Assembly (NCBI GenBank): GCA_963383645.1
Contig: OY726559.1
Coordinates: 118,165,405-118,229,404 of the forward strand
DNA from: Muscardinus avellanarius
Taxonomy: Eukaryota; Chordata; Mammalia; Rodentia; Gliridae
Direction of reading: 5' to 3'
Length of the DNA: 64,000 nt
Part shown: piece after piece, positions 11,467 to 22,217 of the stretch
Layout of the letters: each line of letters opens with the position of its first letter
How positions within the stretch are numbered: the stretch's first letter is position 1
Position numbers and translations under genes: made by a program
The notes under the pieces: generated by a model
The model's database searches: none
The model's input: only the letters and a program-made list of their open reading frames with translations
What the model was told of the DNA's origin: nothing

Positions 11467-14400
11467 GTGTTGACATTGAACCCAGGGACATTCTAACTCT
11501 GAGCTGCACCCCCAGCCCTATTTTTTTTAATTTTTTTTATTTTTTTATTTTTTTATTTTTTTTGGTACTGGGGTTCCTGGAAGCCCTTTACCTCCGGGCT
11601 ACACTCCCAGACCTATTTTATATTTTTATTTAGAAACAGGGTCTCCTAAGCCAGCATGCGTGGCTGGCTTCGAACCTGCGTGATCCTCCTGTCTCCGCCT
11701 CCCAAGTGCGGGAATTACAAGCGTTCGCCACCACGCCCTGCCTCTTATTTTTTTATGTGGAAACATGGTCTTAGCTGGGTGTGGTGGTGCACACTTGTAA
11801 TCCCAGCACTTGGGAGGCCGAGACAGGAGGATCGCACAGGTTGGAAGCCAGCCTCAGCTACTGAGTGAGGCTCTCAGTAACTTAGTGAGACCCTGTTTCC
11901 AAATAAAATATAAACAAAGGTCTGGGAGTATAGCCCGTAGGTAGAAAGCCTCTGGGTTCCACCCCCAGTACCACAAAAAAAAAAAAAAAAAAAAAAGAAA
12001 GAAAGAAAGAAAGCCAGCCTGATGAGACAGGAGGATCTCAGTTTGTGGCCAGCCTCAGCTACTTAGTAAGGCCCTTTGCAACTCAGTGAGACTCTGTTTC
12101 AAAATAAAGAATAAAACATAAGGCTGGGGGGTGTAGCTCAGAGGTAGAATGCTCCGGGTTCCATCCTCAGTACTGCAAAAAAAAAAAAAACACCACAAAA
12201 CAAAATACGTGGTCTTTCTGAAGTTCCTGAGGCTGTCTTCTATCTTGCAATCCTTCTGTCCTAGCCTCCCTCCCAAGTACTGGGATTACAGGTGTGCACC
12301 ACCGCACCCAGAACTTGGGTAAATATTGAAAAGAATCAATCAATTGCTGGATCAAAGGGTGTGTGCTGTTTATTTTTTTCTGTCTTCAGTACTGAGGATT
12401 GAACCCAGAGGCACTCTACCTGAGATACACCTCAGCCCTATTTTATTCTTTATTTTCAAACAGGATCACAGAGCTGGGCATGGTGGCACATGCTTGTAAT
12501 CCCAGCATTTGGGAGGCTGAGACCGGAGGATTGCGGTTCACGGACAGCCTCAGCTACTTAGTGAGGCCCTCTGCAACTCAGTGAAACCCGGTTTCAAAAT
12601 AATAAAAAATAGGACAGGGGTTGTAGCTTGGAGGTTGAATGCCTCTGAGTTCTATTCCCAGACCCTAAAACAACAACAACAACAACAACAACAACAGGAT
12701 CGCAGTAAATTTTGAAGGACCCCACCAAGTAGCTGAGGCTGGGTGTGAACCTGCCCAGTACAAAAAATATATATAGCTAGGCATGGTGGTGCACACCCAT
12801 AATCCCAGTACTTGGGAGCATGAGAGAGGAGGCTTAGGGGTTTGAAGACACCTCACAACTTAGTGAGGCTCTCAGAAACCAGGCAAGACCTTGTTTCCAA
12901 ATAAGAAGTAAAATCAGGCCAGGTGTGGTGCGCACCCTTGTAGTCCCAGCATTTGGGAGGTTGAGACAGGAGAACTGTGGTTCATAAACAGCCTTAGTAC
13001 TTAGTGAGGCCTTTTGCAACTCAATGAGACCCTGTTTCAAAATGAAGAATAAAGAGCGGGACATGGTGGCGTACACTTGTAATCCCAGCATTTGGGAGGC
13101 TGAAACAGGAGGATCATGGTCCAAGGACAGCCTCGGCTACTTTTTGGTCCTTTGCAACTCATTGAGAACCTGTTTCAAAAAAAAAATAAAAAATAAAAAA
13201 TAAAAAAATAGGGCGGGGCATGGTGGTGCAGGCTTGTAATCCCAGCATTTGAGAGCTGAGACAGGAGTATCGTGGTTCCAGCTACTTAATAAGTAGCCTC
13301 AGCTACTTAATAAGGCCCTTTGCAAGTCAGTGAGACCCTGTTTCTAAATGAATAAAAAAATAGAGCTGGGTGTGTCTCTCAGAGGTAGAATGCCTCTGGG
13401 TTCCATCTCAAGTACCTAATAAAAAAAGAATAAAATATATGGCTGGGGGTGTAGCTTGAAAGTAAAATGCCACTGGGTTCCATCCCCAGTACTGAAAAAT
13501 AAACAAACAAACAAATAAATAAATAAATAAATAAAATCAGGCTGGGGAACAGCTTGGAGGTAGAATGCCTCTGGGTTCATGCCCAGTACCCCACCACACA
13601 TTGTATATATATGTATACATATGTATATATGTATGCATACATATGTATTTATGAATGTATGTATACATATGTATATGTTTTTATTAAAATTGTTATTTAT
13701 TCTTAAATTTTGTATCACTGCTGCATATGGTGGTACACACTTATTATTCCAACAATTTGAGATGAGGAAGGAGGTTTGTATATTTGAGACCAGTCTTGGT
13801 AATTTAGTAAAAATAAACTGTTTAGCTGGGTGTGGCAGCGCATGCTTGTAATCCCCCTGCTTGGGAAGCAAGACAGGAGGATTGCAAAGGTTCAGAGCCA
13901 GCCTCTCTGGCTTAAGAGACCGTGTTTCCAAATAAAAATATATAAAATAGGTCTGGGAGTGTAGCCCAAAAGTAGAAAGCCCCTGGGTTCTATCCCCAGT
14001 AACACACACATACACATACATACATACATACATACATAGAATACATACATAGAAAAAGAAAATAGAAGTCTGGCATGGTGGTGCACACTTGTAATCCCAG
14101 TACTTGGGAGGCTGAGAACCGTAGGTTTGAGGACAGCCTTAGTATCCTAGTGAAACTCTTTTTTTTTTTTTTTTTTTTGGTGGTACTGGGGTTCCTGGAA
14201 GCCCTTCTACCTCGGGGCTACACTCCCAGACCTATTTTTACATTTTCATTTTGGAAACAGGGTCTCCTAAGCCAGCGCACGGCTGGCTTCGAACCTGTGC
14301 GATCCTCCTGTCTCCGCCTCCCAAGCGCGGAGATTACAAGCGTGCGCCACCACGCCCGGCCCTAGTGAAACTCTTATCAATCTAATGGGACCCTGTTTCA

Positions 14401-14545
14401 AAATAAAAATAAAGCTGGGGATGTAGCTCAGAAGTAGAATGTCCCTGGGTTCCACCCCCAGTACCACACACAGCAAAATAAAACAGAGCTGGAGGTAGAG
14501 CTCAGCGATGGAGCGCCCCTGGGTTGGATCCCAGGAGAGTGTCAC
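8321..14545. mobile_element. Dense SINE tract
   Basis: - copies at about 8415-8597, 8598-8735, 10100-10292, 10301-10510, 10960-11265 and 11560-11743, and a nested copy at 14161-14360. + copies at about 8880-9035, 9122-9329, 9424-9635, 9650-9775, 9780-9985, 10602-10799, 11775-11985, 12015-12180, 12470-12665, 12910-13410, 13820-14010 and 14060-14475. An ID-like monomer lies at 8758-8850. Clear duplications: TCTAGAT around 10301-10510, AAGATAAACTATCTT around 10602-10799, CCTAGTGAAACTCTT around 14161-14360. Simple repeats: (TA)n then (TG)n at 11387-11463, (CAA)n 12669-12695, TATG-rich 13600-13680. Confidence 0.83.
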
Positions 14546-14740
14546 CTGGTCTAGGTGAGCTCTGGGCCTGCTCGCCACTCTCCCCGCTTCCCTTCCTCAC
14601 CCACCGCAGAGTCCAGGGACTCTTACCACACCCGAAAGTACCTTTGTCTTTTGTTCTTTGGTCTCTAGACCCTCACCACTCCCGGCTTCTAGATCATTCT
14701 AACCCCTATGTAAATTTATGCATTCCAGAAATATTTATCA
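14546..14740. other. Unique island, nothing recognised
   Basis: Short non-repetitive stretch between SINE tracts with no gene signature. Confidence 0.5.
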
Positions 14741-15144
14741 GCTGAGTGCAGGAGGAGGCAGAGGCCAGAGGATCCCAAGTTCAAAACCAGCCTGGGGAAT
14801 TAATCAAAACCCTACCTCAAAATAAAAATTTAAAAAGGGCTTGGGAAGCTGGGCACAGTGGCACATGCTTGTAATCCCAATATTCAGGATTCAAGGGTAG
14901 TCTCCACTCCTTAGTGAGGCCTTTCACTAAGTGAGACCTTGTTTTAAAGGGCTGGGAAGCCGGGCGTGGTGACGCACGCTTGTAATCCCCGCGCTTGGGA
15001 GGCAGAGACAGGAGGATCGCTCAGATTCTTAGCCAGCCGCACTCATTGGCTTAGAAGACCCTGTTTCCAAATAAAAATGTAAAAATAGGTCTGGGAGTAT
15101 AGCCTGGAGGTAGAAGGGCTTCCAGGAACCCCAGTACCACCAAA

Positions 15145-15187
<43 letters not shown>

Positions 15188-15194
15188 GGCTGGG

Positions 15195-15240
<46 letters not shown>

Positions 15241-15500
15241 CATGCTTGTAATCCCAGTACTTGGGAGGCTGAGACAGAAGGATCGCGGTTCAAGCCCAGC
15301 TTCAGCTACTTTAGTGAGGCTCTCCGCAATGTAGTGAGACCCTGTTTCAAAATAAAGAATAAAAAATAGGGCTGGGGGTGTCGCTCGGAGGTATAATGCC
15401 CCTGGGTTCCATCCCCAGTACCAAAAAAATAAATAAAAAATAGGGCTGGGGGTGTAATTAGGACGTAAAATGCCCCTAATTCAATCCCCATTACCAAAGG
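14741..15500 (+). mobile_element. SINE tract, + orientation
   Basis: Copies at about 14745-14840, 14850-14950, 14958-15140 (the subfamily with CTTCCAGGAACCCCAGTACC), 15237-15425 and 15440-15500. (AAAT)n at 15143-15187 and (TG)n at 15197-15239 separate them. Confidence 0.8.
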
Positions 15501-15544
15501 AAAAGAAAGAGAGAGAGAAAGGAAGGAAGAAAGAAAGGGAAGAA

Positions 15545-15910
15545 ATCAAGAAAGAAAAAGCAAGAAGTTAGATTTCAGAAGAGAAGAGAGAAATGTTTTT
15601 TTCTGCGAAGGGGGCAGTAAGCCAAATAAGTTTGAGAACCTCTGCATCTTGCAGTCTACCTCCAAAAGAAAACAGACACACGAGTGCCAGATTCCCCACC
15701 ATTAATCCTCTGACCTTTAAACTCAACTGCAATTTCCTGTCTGACTCAAGCAAAAGAGATTCTTACAAAGACTAACTCAAACCTTTGCTCTCCTCCTTGT
15801 CTTCTGGAATATTATATCTTATCAGTTACCCCTTCTCTTTCCTTTATAACTTTTTTTCTTTTTTTTTACTCTATACATATGTTTGACGCCTTCATTCTAA
15901 AAAAAATCTT
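15545..15910. other. Unique island, nothing recognised
   Basis: About 350 bp of AT-rich unique DNA. Open frames of about 60 codons on both strands have no recognisable product. Confidence 0.55.
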
Positions 15911-16771
15911 TTAAAGCCAAGCCTGGTGGCACACGCTTGCAATCCCAGCATTTGGGAGGCTGAGGCAGGAGGATCGCTGTTGGAGGACAGCCTCAGCTAC
16001 TTAGTGAGCCCTCTGCAATTCAGTGAGACCCTGTTTCCAAATAAAGAATAAAAAATAGAACAGGGGTATAGCTCAGAGTTAGAATGCCCCTGGTTTCCAT
16101 CCTCAGTACTGCAAAAACAAAATCTTAAAAATAAGCTATTCCGGGTGTGTGTGTTCCCTAATCTAACTGGCTTCCTCCTAAAAGGTTAGGTTACAGTCAG
16201 GCACCAAGAAGACCAGGTGGGGCAAACACACAGAGGCGATTCCATCTACTTAGTGAGGCCCTCCGCAACTTAGTGAGACCCTGTTTCAAAATAAAGAATA
16301 AAAAATAGGGCTGGGTGCGTAGCTCGGATGTAGAATGCCCCTGGGTTCAATCCCCAGTACCGCAAATAAATAAATATTAAAAAATAAAAATAAAGAATAA
16401 AAAATAAACTGGGAATGTAGCTCAGAGGTTGAATGCCCCTGGGTTTGATCCCTGGTACCACAAAAAAATAATAAAATAAATAGGGTCAGGGATATAGCTT
16501 GGAGGTAAAATGCCCCTGGGTTCAAACCCATAGACTTATTTCTGACTTTTTTTTTTGCGGGTCTGGGGATGGAACCCAGGGACATTCAACCTCGGAGCTA
16601 CAGCCCCTGCCCTATTTTTTTATTCTTTATTTTTAAACAGAGTCTCACTAAGTTGCAGAGGGCCTCACCAAGTAGCTGAGGCTGGCCACGAACAGTGAAC
16701 CTCCAGTCTCAGCCTCCCAAATGCTGGGATTACAAGCGTGCGCCACCACGCCCGGCTTCCAGACCTTTTTT

Positions 16772-16826
<55 letters not shown>

Positions 16827-18420
16827 GGTGGTACTGGGGTTCCTGGAAGCCCTTCTACCTCCGGGCTACACTCCCAGACCTATTTTATATATATTTTTGA
16901 AACAGGGTCTCTTACGCCAGCGCGGCTGGCTTCGAACCTGCGCGATCCTGTCTCCGCCTCCCAAGCGCGGGGATTACAAGCGTGCGCCACCACGCCTGGC
17001 TTATATATTCTATTTGGAAACAGGGTCTTACTAAGTTGCTGAGGGCCTAAGTAGTTGAGGCTGGCTTCGAACCCGTGCAATCCTCCTGTCTCAGCCTCCC
17101 AAGCATGGGGATTACAAGCAAGTGCCACCACGCCGGGCTGGGGGCACTCTCTGAGCTACACTCTCAGCCCTAGTTTTCGCTCTTTATTTTGAAACACGGT
17201 CTAAGTTTCAGAGGGCCTCACTTAAGTAGCTGAGGCTGGCCGGGAACCTGTAATCCCAGCCTCCCCAGTATTGGGATTACAAACATTCACCACCACGCCC
17301 AACTTCCAATATGGTTATTGCTGCCTTGCACAGAGCATGTATCCAAATCACATTATGGTGAGTTGTAGAAGTTTGAAACAAGCTGGGCGTGGTTGGTACA
17401 CTCTTGTAATCCCAGCATTGGGGAGGTTGAGACGGGAGGATCGCGATTCGAGGACGGCCTCAGGTACTTAGTGAGGCCCTTTGCAACTCAGGGAGACCCT
17501 GCTTCAAAATAAAAAATGGGGTTGAGGGTGTAGCTCAGAGGTAGAATGCTCCTGGGTTTCATCCCCAGTACCACAAAAAAAAACCCAAAAAAACAAAAAA
17601 ACAGTACTACAGGTCCTTGACAGGTCCTCAGTCTCTTTTTTTATGCTACTGGGGGATGGAGCCCAGGAGCATTCTACCTCTAAACTACACCAGCAGCCCC
17701 CACCCTTTTTGTGGTACTGAAGATTGAGCCCAGGGGCATTCTATCTCCCAGCTACACCCTCAGCCCTATTGTTTTTTTTTTAAACAGAATTTCACTGAGT
17801 TGCAAGGGCCAAATAGGGCTGAGGCTGGCCACGAAACTGCGATCTTCCTGTCTCAGGCTCCCAAGTACTGGGATTCCAGGCATGTGCCCCGCAATGTCCC
17901 CTTTTTTATCAGTATCATCTAAAATTTGTTCCTCGTCCTGATGGAACTTCCTCATCCCCTTTTCTTAACCCGAGGGTGATTCAACAGTTAAGAGCGATTT
18001 GGTTTAAAAAATAAAATAAAATAAGCCTCTAGCAGGAGCAAGGCTGGCCACCGCACGCCTGTAATCCCAGCCCCTGGAGAGATTGAGGCAGGAGTCTGGA
18101 TAGTTTAGCGAGACCCTCAAATTTGAAAAATCTTAACGGGGGCTGGGAATGTAGTTCGGAATAGATCTAGCGCCCTGCATAGGAAAGCAGCAGTTCTGAT
18201 TAGGAAGCAGCAGGCACAGTAGGGCAGGAAGGCTTGCAATCTCTGTACTTGGGAGGCTGAGACAGAAAGTCCACAGGTTCGAGGCCAGCCTCATCCACTT
18301 GGGCTCTCAGCCGCCCAGCAAGACCTTGCTTCCAAATAAGAAAACAGAGCTGGATATGTAGCTTGAGATAGGATGTCCGTGGGTTCAGGTCTCAGTACCA
18401 AAAAACAAAACAAAACACCG
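15911..18420. mobile_element. SINE tract up to the edge of the MCL1 CpG island
   Basis: + copies at about 15913-16110, 16235-16370, 16395-16470, 17375-17575 and 18215-18410. - copies at about 16550-16760, 16820-17003, 17004-17140, 17150-17310 and 17640-17895. ID-like piece at 18130-18180. (TA)n at 16777-16812. Confidence 0.8.
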
Positions 18421-18497
18421 GGGTTCACAGGCCTGGCCTCGCGGGAGCTCGAGGACGCCCCGCCCCGCGGCCCACGCGGCCGGCGCGCGCAGCCGCC

Positions 18498-18507
18498 GTT
18501 ACGTAAC
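18498..18507. promoter_or_regulatory. Palindromic TTACGTAA bZIP-type site
   Basis: GTTACGTAAC is a perfect 10-bp palindrome. TTACGTAA is a known high-affinity site for CRE-like and PAR/C/EBP-family bZIP dimers. It lies about 300 bp upstream of the MCL1 start codon. Human MCL1 is known to respond to CREB; whether this is the orthologous element is inferred. Confidence 0.5.
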
Positions 18508-18627
18508 CGGCAGGCGAGGCCCCGCCCCGGAAGTGCCTGCCCGGAAGGCCCCGCCCCGCGAGGCCCCGCCCCCGGCCGGCCGCTGGGCGCGGTGCGCAGC
18601 TCGGAGCGAGCTCCCGCCCCGTTTTTC

Positions 18628-18641
18628 CCTTTTATGGAAGT
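18628..18641 (+). promoter_or_regulatory. CArG box fused to an ETS core (serum-response element)
   Basis: CCTTTTATGG (18628-18637) matches CC(A/T)6GG exactly, and its final GG begins GGAAGT (18636-18641), an ETS core. This composite is what an SRF plus ternary-complex-factor (Elk-1) element looks like. An SRF/Elk-1 element is established in the human MCL1 promoter. It lies about 170 bp upstream of the ATG. Confidence 0.75.
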
Positions 18642-18699
18642 ACGCCTTTTTTTTTAAGATTTTTTTTTTTTTCCAGACGCCACCGCGCAGGACGGGCCC

Positions 18700-18706
18700 T
18701 TATAAC
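18700..18706 (+). promoter_or_regulatory. TATA-like box of MCL1
   Basis: The sequence TTATAAC lies about 105 bp before the start codon in an otherwise GC-rich core promoter. If used, transcription would begin near 18725-18735, giving a 5'UTR of about 75 nt. The start site itself cannot be seen. Confidence 0.45.
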
Positions 18707-18805
18707 CGAGATCTCGGGGAGCCTCGCCCACTCCTTACTTCCGCTTCCTCCTGGTAAGGAGTCCGGGCCTGTCTGTTCTCTCCCGGGCGGCGACCGCGGC
18801 CGGCG

Positions 18806-19421
18806 ATGTTCGGCCTCAAGAAGAAGGCGGTGATCGGCCTGAACCTGTACTGCGGGGGCGCGGGGCTGGCGGCCGGCGGCGCCCCCCCGGGCGGCCGGCT
18901 GCTGGCGGCCGGGAAGGAGGCCGGGGGAGGGGCGGCGGGGCTGGCGGCGGGCGGCAGCGCCCCGGCCCCCGACGCCCGCAGGCCCGCGCGGCCGCCGCCC
19001 ATTGGCGCCGACGGCCCCGACGTCAGCGCGACCCCCGCGCCCGGGCCCTGCGCGCCGCCGCCGCGCGGGGAGGAAGCGCCCGCCGCCATCATGTGCCCCG
19101 AGGACGAGCTGGACGGCTACGAGCCCGAGCCCCTCGGCAAGCGGCCGGCCGTGCTGCCCCTGCTGGAGCGGGTGGGCGAGGCCGGGAAGAGCCCCGGCGC
19201 CGACGGCTCGCTGCCCCCCACGCCGCCCCCGGCCGAGGAGGAGGACGACGAGCTGTACCGGCAGTCGCTGGAGATCATCACTCGGTACCTCCGGGAGCAG
19301 GCGACCGGCGCCAAGGACGCGAAGCCCATGGGCGGCGCCGGGGCGGCGGGCCGGAAGGCGCTGGACACGCTGCGGCGGGTCGGGGACGGCGTGCAGCGCA
19401 ACCACGAGACGGCCTTCCAAG
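18806..19421 (+). CDS. MCL1: MCL1 coding exon 1
   Basis: Encodes residues 1-205 plus the first base of codon 206: the variable N-terminus, the PEST-like region and the whole BH3 helix. It ends CAAG before donor GTAAGG. The exon is extremely GC-rich and lies inside the CpG island, so long open frames in the other five frames here are shadows. Confidence 0.97.
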
Positions 19422-20804
19422 GTAAGGCCGGGCGGACCCGGGCCAGCCGGTCCCGGTTTCCGAAACCGGCATATTCTGGCCATGAGTCATTGTTTCCGCC
19501 CCTCTCGATTCTTTTTGGAAATGGCAGCTCTGTTCAAAGCCCGGAAAGGGTGGGATGGATGTCAGTGTTGTGGTGGGGTCGGCCCGAGCTGCAGGGAGCT
19601 CCAGGAGCCATTTCCCCGCCGTGGGTGGGCTCGGCGGTTCGGGGCCCGGCGTAGACAAAGGGGGCCCACGAGGACCCGCGTGCTTTCTCCCTCTCAGGCA
19701 TGCTTCGGAAACTGGACATCAAAAACGAAGACGATGTCAAATCTTTGTCTCGGGTGATGGTCCATGTTTTCAGTGACGGCGTAACAAACTGGGGCAGGAT
19801 TGTGACTCTCATTTCTTTTGGTGCCTTTGTGGCCAAACACTTGAAGACCATAAACCAAGAAAGCTGCATCGAACCATTAGCAGAAAGTATCACAGATGTT
19901 CTCGTAAGGACGAAACGAGACTGGCTAGTCAAACAAAGAGGCTGGGTAAGTTTGCCTTAAAGTTGGGGGCCTTGGAGTGGAAACGAAATGATGGGTTTCC
20001 CAAAGGAGGCGGCAGATCGGAAGGGTTTTATGACCTTTGACTCGGTCTCCAGGCTTTAACTTAACACACTTCTGGTTTCGCTCAGTATTGATTTATGTGG
20101 TGGGCCCTTAGAAAAATTGGTTTGGTGGTCTTGAATTGCACCAAAAGCCCTGGTTTTCTGTAGGTTATTCTTGTAATTTAGTTGGATACTCTTCCCATCA
20201 GTGATTCAAAGTATGAAGAAATAAGTCATCTGGGGATGGTAACCAAAATACCTTCGTAAGGGGCCCCTCTTAACAGAATAGATCTGGGTGGGGCCTGTTT
20301 CCAACCTAGCAGTGAAGGATGTACTTAACCATATTGAGAAAAACTGATCTTCACAGTTGAGGTATTCGATGCTGGGGGTTTTAGAGTCAGTAAGGTTTTT
20401 GTCTTTTACCTAAGCAATGAGAACTCTCAGAACCAACCCTTTTGTTTGTCCTAACCTGACCAAGATAATAAAAGCACACATAACTATTATGGGTTCCCAC
20501 TGACTGAAGGACTCTAGGAAAATTTTTTGTATTTATTTATTGCCACCCAAGGGTGGATAGTCATTGGTTCGCCGGTGTTCTGTGGAGATGCGTTAGATAT
20601 TTTAATCCTGCTTTTCTCTGTATGTAGTGTTCTTAAGGCAGCAGAAACCCATACTTGAAAATGTGCCTTTCTTTTTTTGTTTTCTAGGATGGGTTTGTGG
20701 AGTTCTTCCACGTAGAGGACCTAGAAGGCGGCATCAGAAATGTGCTGCTGGCTTTTGCAGGTGTTGCTGGAGTAGGCGCCGGTTTGGCATATCTAATAAG
20801 ATAG
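18806..20804 (+). CDS. MCL1: MCL1, BCL-2-family apoptosis regulator (3 exons, 326 aa)
   Basis: Coding exons are 18806-19421, 19698-19945 and 20688-20804 (616+248+117 nt), all with GT-AG introns, joining in frame to 326 residues plus TAG. MCL1 sits on the outer mitochondrial membrane and binds BAK, BIM and NOXA to block cell death. Visible parts are a Gly/Ala/Pro-rich N-terminus (1-95), a PEST-like acidic region (about 97-150, ending in PPPAEEEDDELY), BH3 (185-204, core LRRVGD), BH1 (about 228-247, with NWGR; R239 matches human R263), BH2 (W281 to F295) and a C-terminal membrane anchor (about 304-324) ending YLIR. Human MCL1 has 350 residues; the shortfall lies mostly in the N-terminal low-complexity stretch. 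The caspase-type motif DELD-G (cut after D103) is present. The start ATG follows a G at -3 and begins MFGLKKKAVIGLNLYCGG, as expected for the family. The identification is secure. Confidence 0.98.
19698..19945 (+). CDS. MCL1: MCL1 coding exon 2
   Basis: A 248-nt exon between acceptor CTCTCAG and donor GTAAGT-like GTAAGTTT. It encodes residues 206-288, with BH1 (SDGVTNWGR) and the first part of BH2 (DWLVKQRGW). Its length is not a multiple of three, so skipping it shifts exon 3 out of frame. That is the route by which human MCL1 makes the short pro-apoptotic BH3-only isoform Mcl-1S. Confidence 0.97.
19946..20687 (+). other. MCL1: MCL1 intron 2
   Basis: 742-nt GT-AG intron without any SINE. 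Intron 1 (19422-19697, 276 nt) is also SINE-free and stays GC-rich. Confidence 0.93.
20688..20804 (+). CDS. MCL1: MCL1 coding exon 3 and stop
   Basis: Follows a pyrimidine-rich acceptor (TTTTCTAG) and starts with the DGFVEFF part of BH2. It then encodes the last helix and a glycine-rich hydrophobic anchor (about residues 304-324) with a short basic end (R326), followed by TAG at 20802-20804. The anchor targets the protein to the outer mitochondrial membrane. Confidence 0.97.
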   Translation, partial: DGFVEFFHVEDLEGGIRNVLLAFAGVAGVGAGLAYLIR

Positions 20805-22159
20805 CCTTGTAAGTGCAATAGTTGACTCTTAACCAGCTCCAGCCACCAAAACAACATACATCTGTGAAAGCAAATGTATTTAAGGACTTCAAGCTGCTCA
20901 GACTGTAACCTCCAAGAATTCCAGTCTAGCGACCTAGTCAGAGAGCGAGTGGCAAGAGGAACATGGCTGACAAGAATAAATACATGGGAAAAGTAGTTCC
21001 CTTGGAGAGTCTCTGTGTGAAAGAAGAAAGGTCCACTCAGCAACGAGCAGGCTTTGGGAGGCCGTGGAGCGGGACCTGTAGATTTAGCAAAGATGGTAGA
21101 GTGGAAAGTCTTAAAATTTCCTTGTCTAGATCCAGAAGTGTGGCCAGTAGCCAGGCTAGTCATAGAGTTCATAAAACATGCCCACCACTTCCTAGTGTTA
21201 AAGAGAAGCACTAACAATCCCGGCGGCCCGTACGAAATGGATTTCAGCTACCAGTAAGTAACAGAACTCTGACTAGAAGCCCTCAGTACTGCACAGCGGT
21301 GTGTGCAGGGAAGCTTCTCCCTGAAATGAGCTTTCCTAGGTGTGACTTCTTGAGCAGAAAGCCCCACGTGTTCAGGACTGATACCTGCTCCACTTCCACT
21401 TGAAACCTAGTAATGGCCAAGAATACTTGACTTAAGTCTCAATAAGTAGTTACAGAGAATGTCCTCAATTTACAAAAAACAAAATTGTAAATGTCTGTAA
21501 AAATTGTATATATTTTTACAGAAAGTCTATTTGAACATAAAAGGGAGGGATGTCTCGAATTTACATGAGTTTTTTTTTTCATACCATTTTGAAATTTACA
21601 ACTTGTATAGTGAGTCATCTATTTCTTAAAGCTTTTCTAAAGTCTGTCTTGGTCGGTTCTAGAGTATATGCAGAACCAGGTGATATAATTGTATGCAGCC
21701 TGGTTGTAGTGAGAGAAATCTGGCTCAACTATGCAGGCTTTAATTTTTCAATCTGATTTTGGCGAGCGTTCCTTCAAAATAGGTTTTCCTTTGAAAACTT
21801 GGGATTGAGGTTATGCAATGAAAAGTAACCTTTCACCTTGTTTATTTAGGTTTTCAATAATTGGATCAAAAGTGGAATTTTGTGGGTTTTTGAGGATAGA
21901 CTGGTGAAAATAATGGACTCTGATTAGGCAGCCACGAATTTGAGTTCCTTCACTTTGACCTAATTGAACTGGTGAGACTTAAACTGAGTCCATGAGCTCA
22001 TCTTGAAAGCTTTTACTGAAAGATTGTCAGCTGTTCCAAGTGGGACTTAGTAGCATTGTATAAAGAGATCACATCAGGTGGATGAGAGACATTTAACCCC
22101 TTGTTTGTTTAATAAGTTGTAAAATGGTGGCTTGGAAAAGCAAGCTAGAGTCTGAACCA

Positions 22160-22167
22160 TGGTGCTA
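22160..22167 (+). promoter_or_regulatory. miR-29 8-mer target site
   Basis: TGGTGCTA is the exact 8-mer match to the miR-29 seed (AGCACCA plus A opposite position 1). Human MCL1 is an established miR-29b target through its 3'UTR, so this is probably the conserved site. Confidence 0.75.
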
Positions 22168-22211
22168 TTTCGAGGCTTGCTTGTTAAATGCAGGTTTAAG
22201 CCTAGTATATC

Positions 22212-22217
22212 AATAAA
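22212..22217 (+). terminator. Possible alternative MCL1 poly(A) signal
   Basis: AATAAA within the 3'UTR, followed by moderately U-rich sequence. Use would shorten the 3'UTR by about 1.35 kb while keeping the miR-29 site. There is no direct evidence of use. Confidence 0.3.

Larger units (their letters stand above)
18430..19440 (+). promoter_or_regulatory. MCL1: CpG island covering the MCL1 promoter and exon 1
   Basis: Base composition changes abruptly at about 18430, from SINE sequence to dense CpG DNA, and stays GC-rich to the end of exon 1. No SINE interrupts it. It contains several CCCCGCCCC-type GC boxes (for example 18520-18528) and ETS cores (CCGGAAGT at 18527-18534; reverse ACTTCCG at 18737-18743). 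Confidence 0.85.

Noticed and set aside
13416..14033. 205-residue - strand open frame
   Set aside because: Built from two SINE copies joined by a TATG-rich simple repeat; the same peptide fragments recur in many unrelated SINE copies.
18632..19483. 283-residue - strand open frame
   Set aside because: Antisense shadow of MCL1 exon 1 and its GC-rich promoter.
20684..21217. 177-residue - strand open frame
   Set aside because: Antisense to MCL1 exon 3 and the early 3'UTR; no splice or conservation support.
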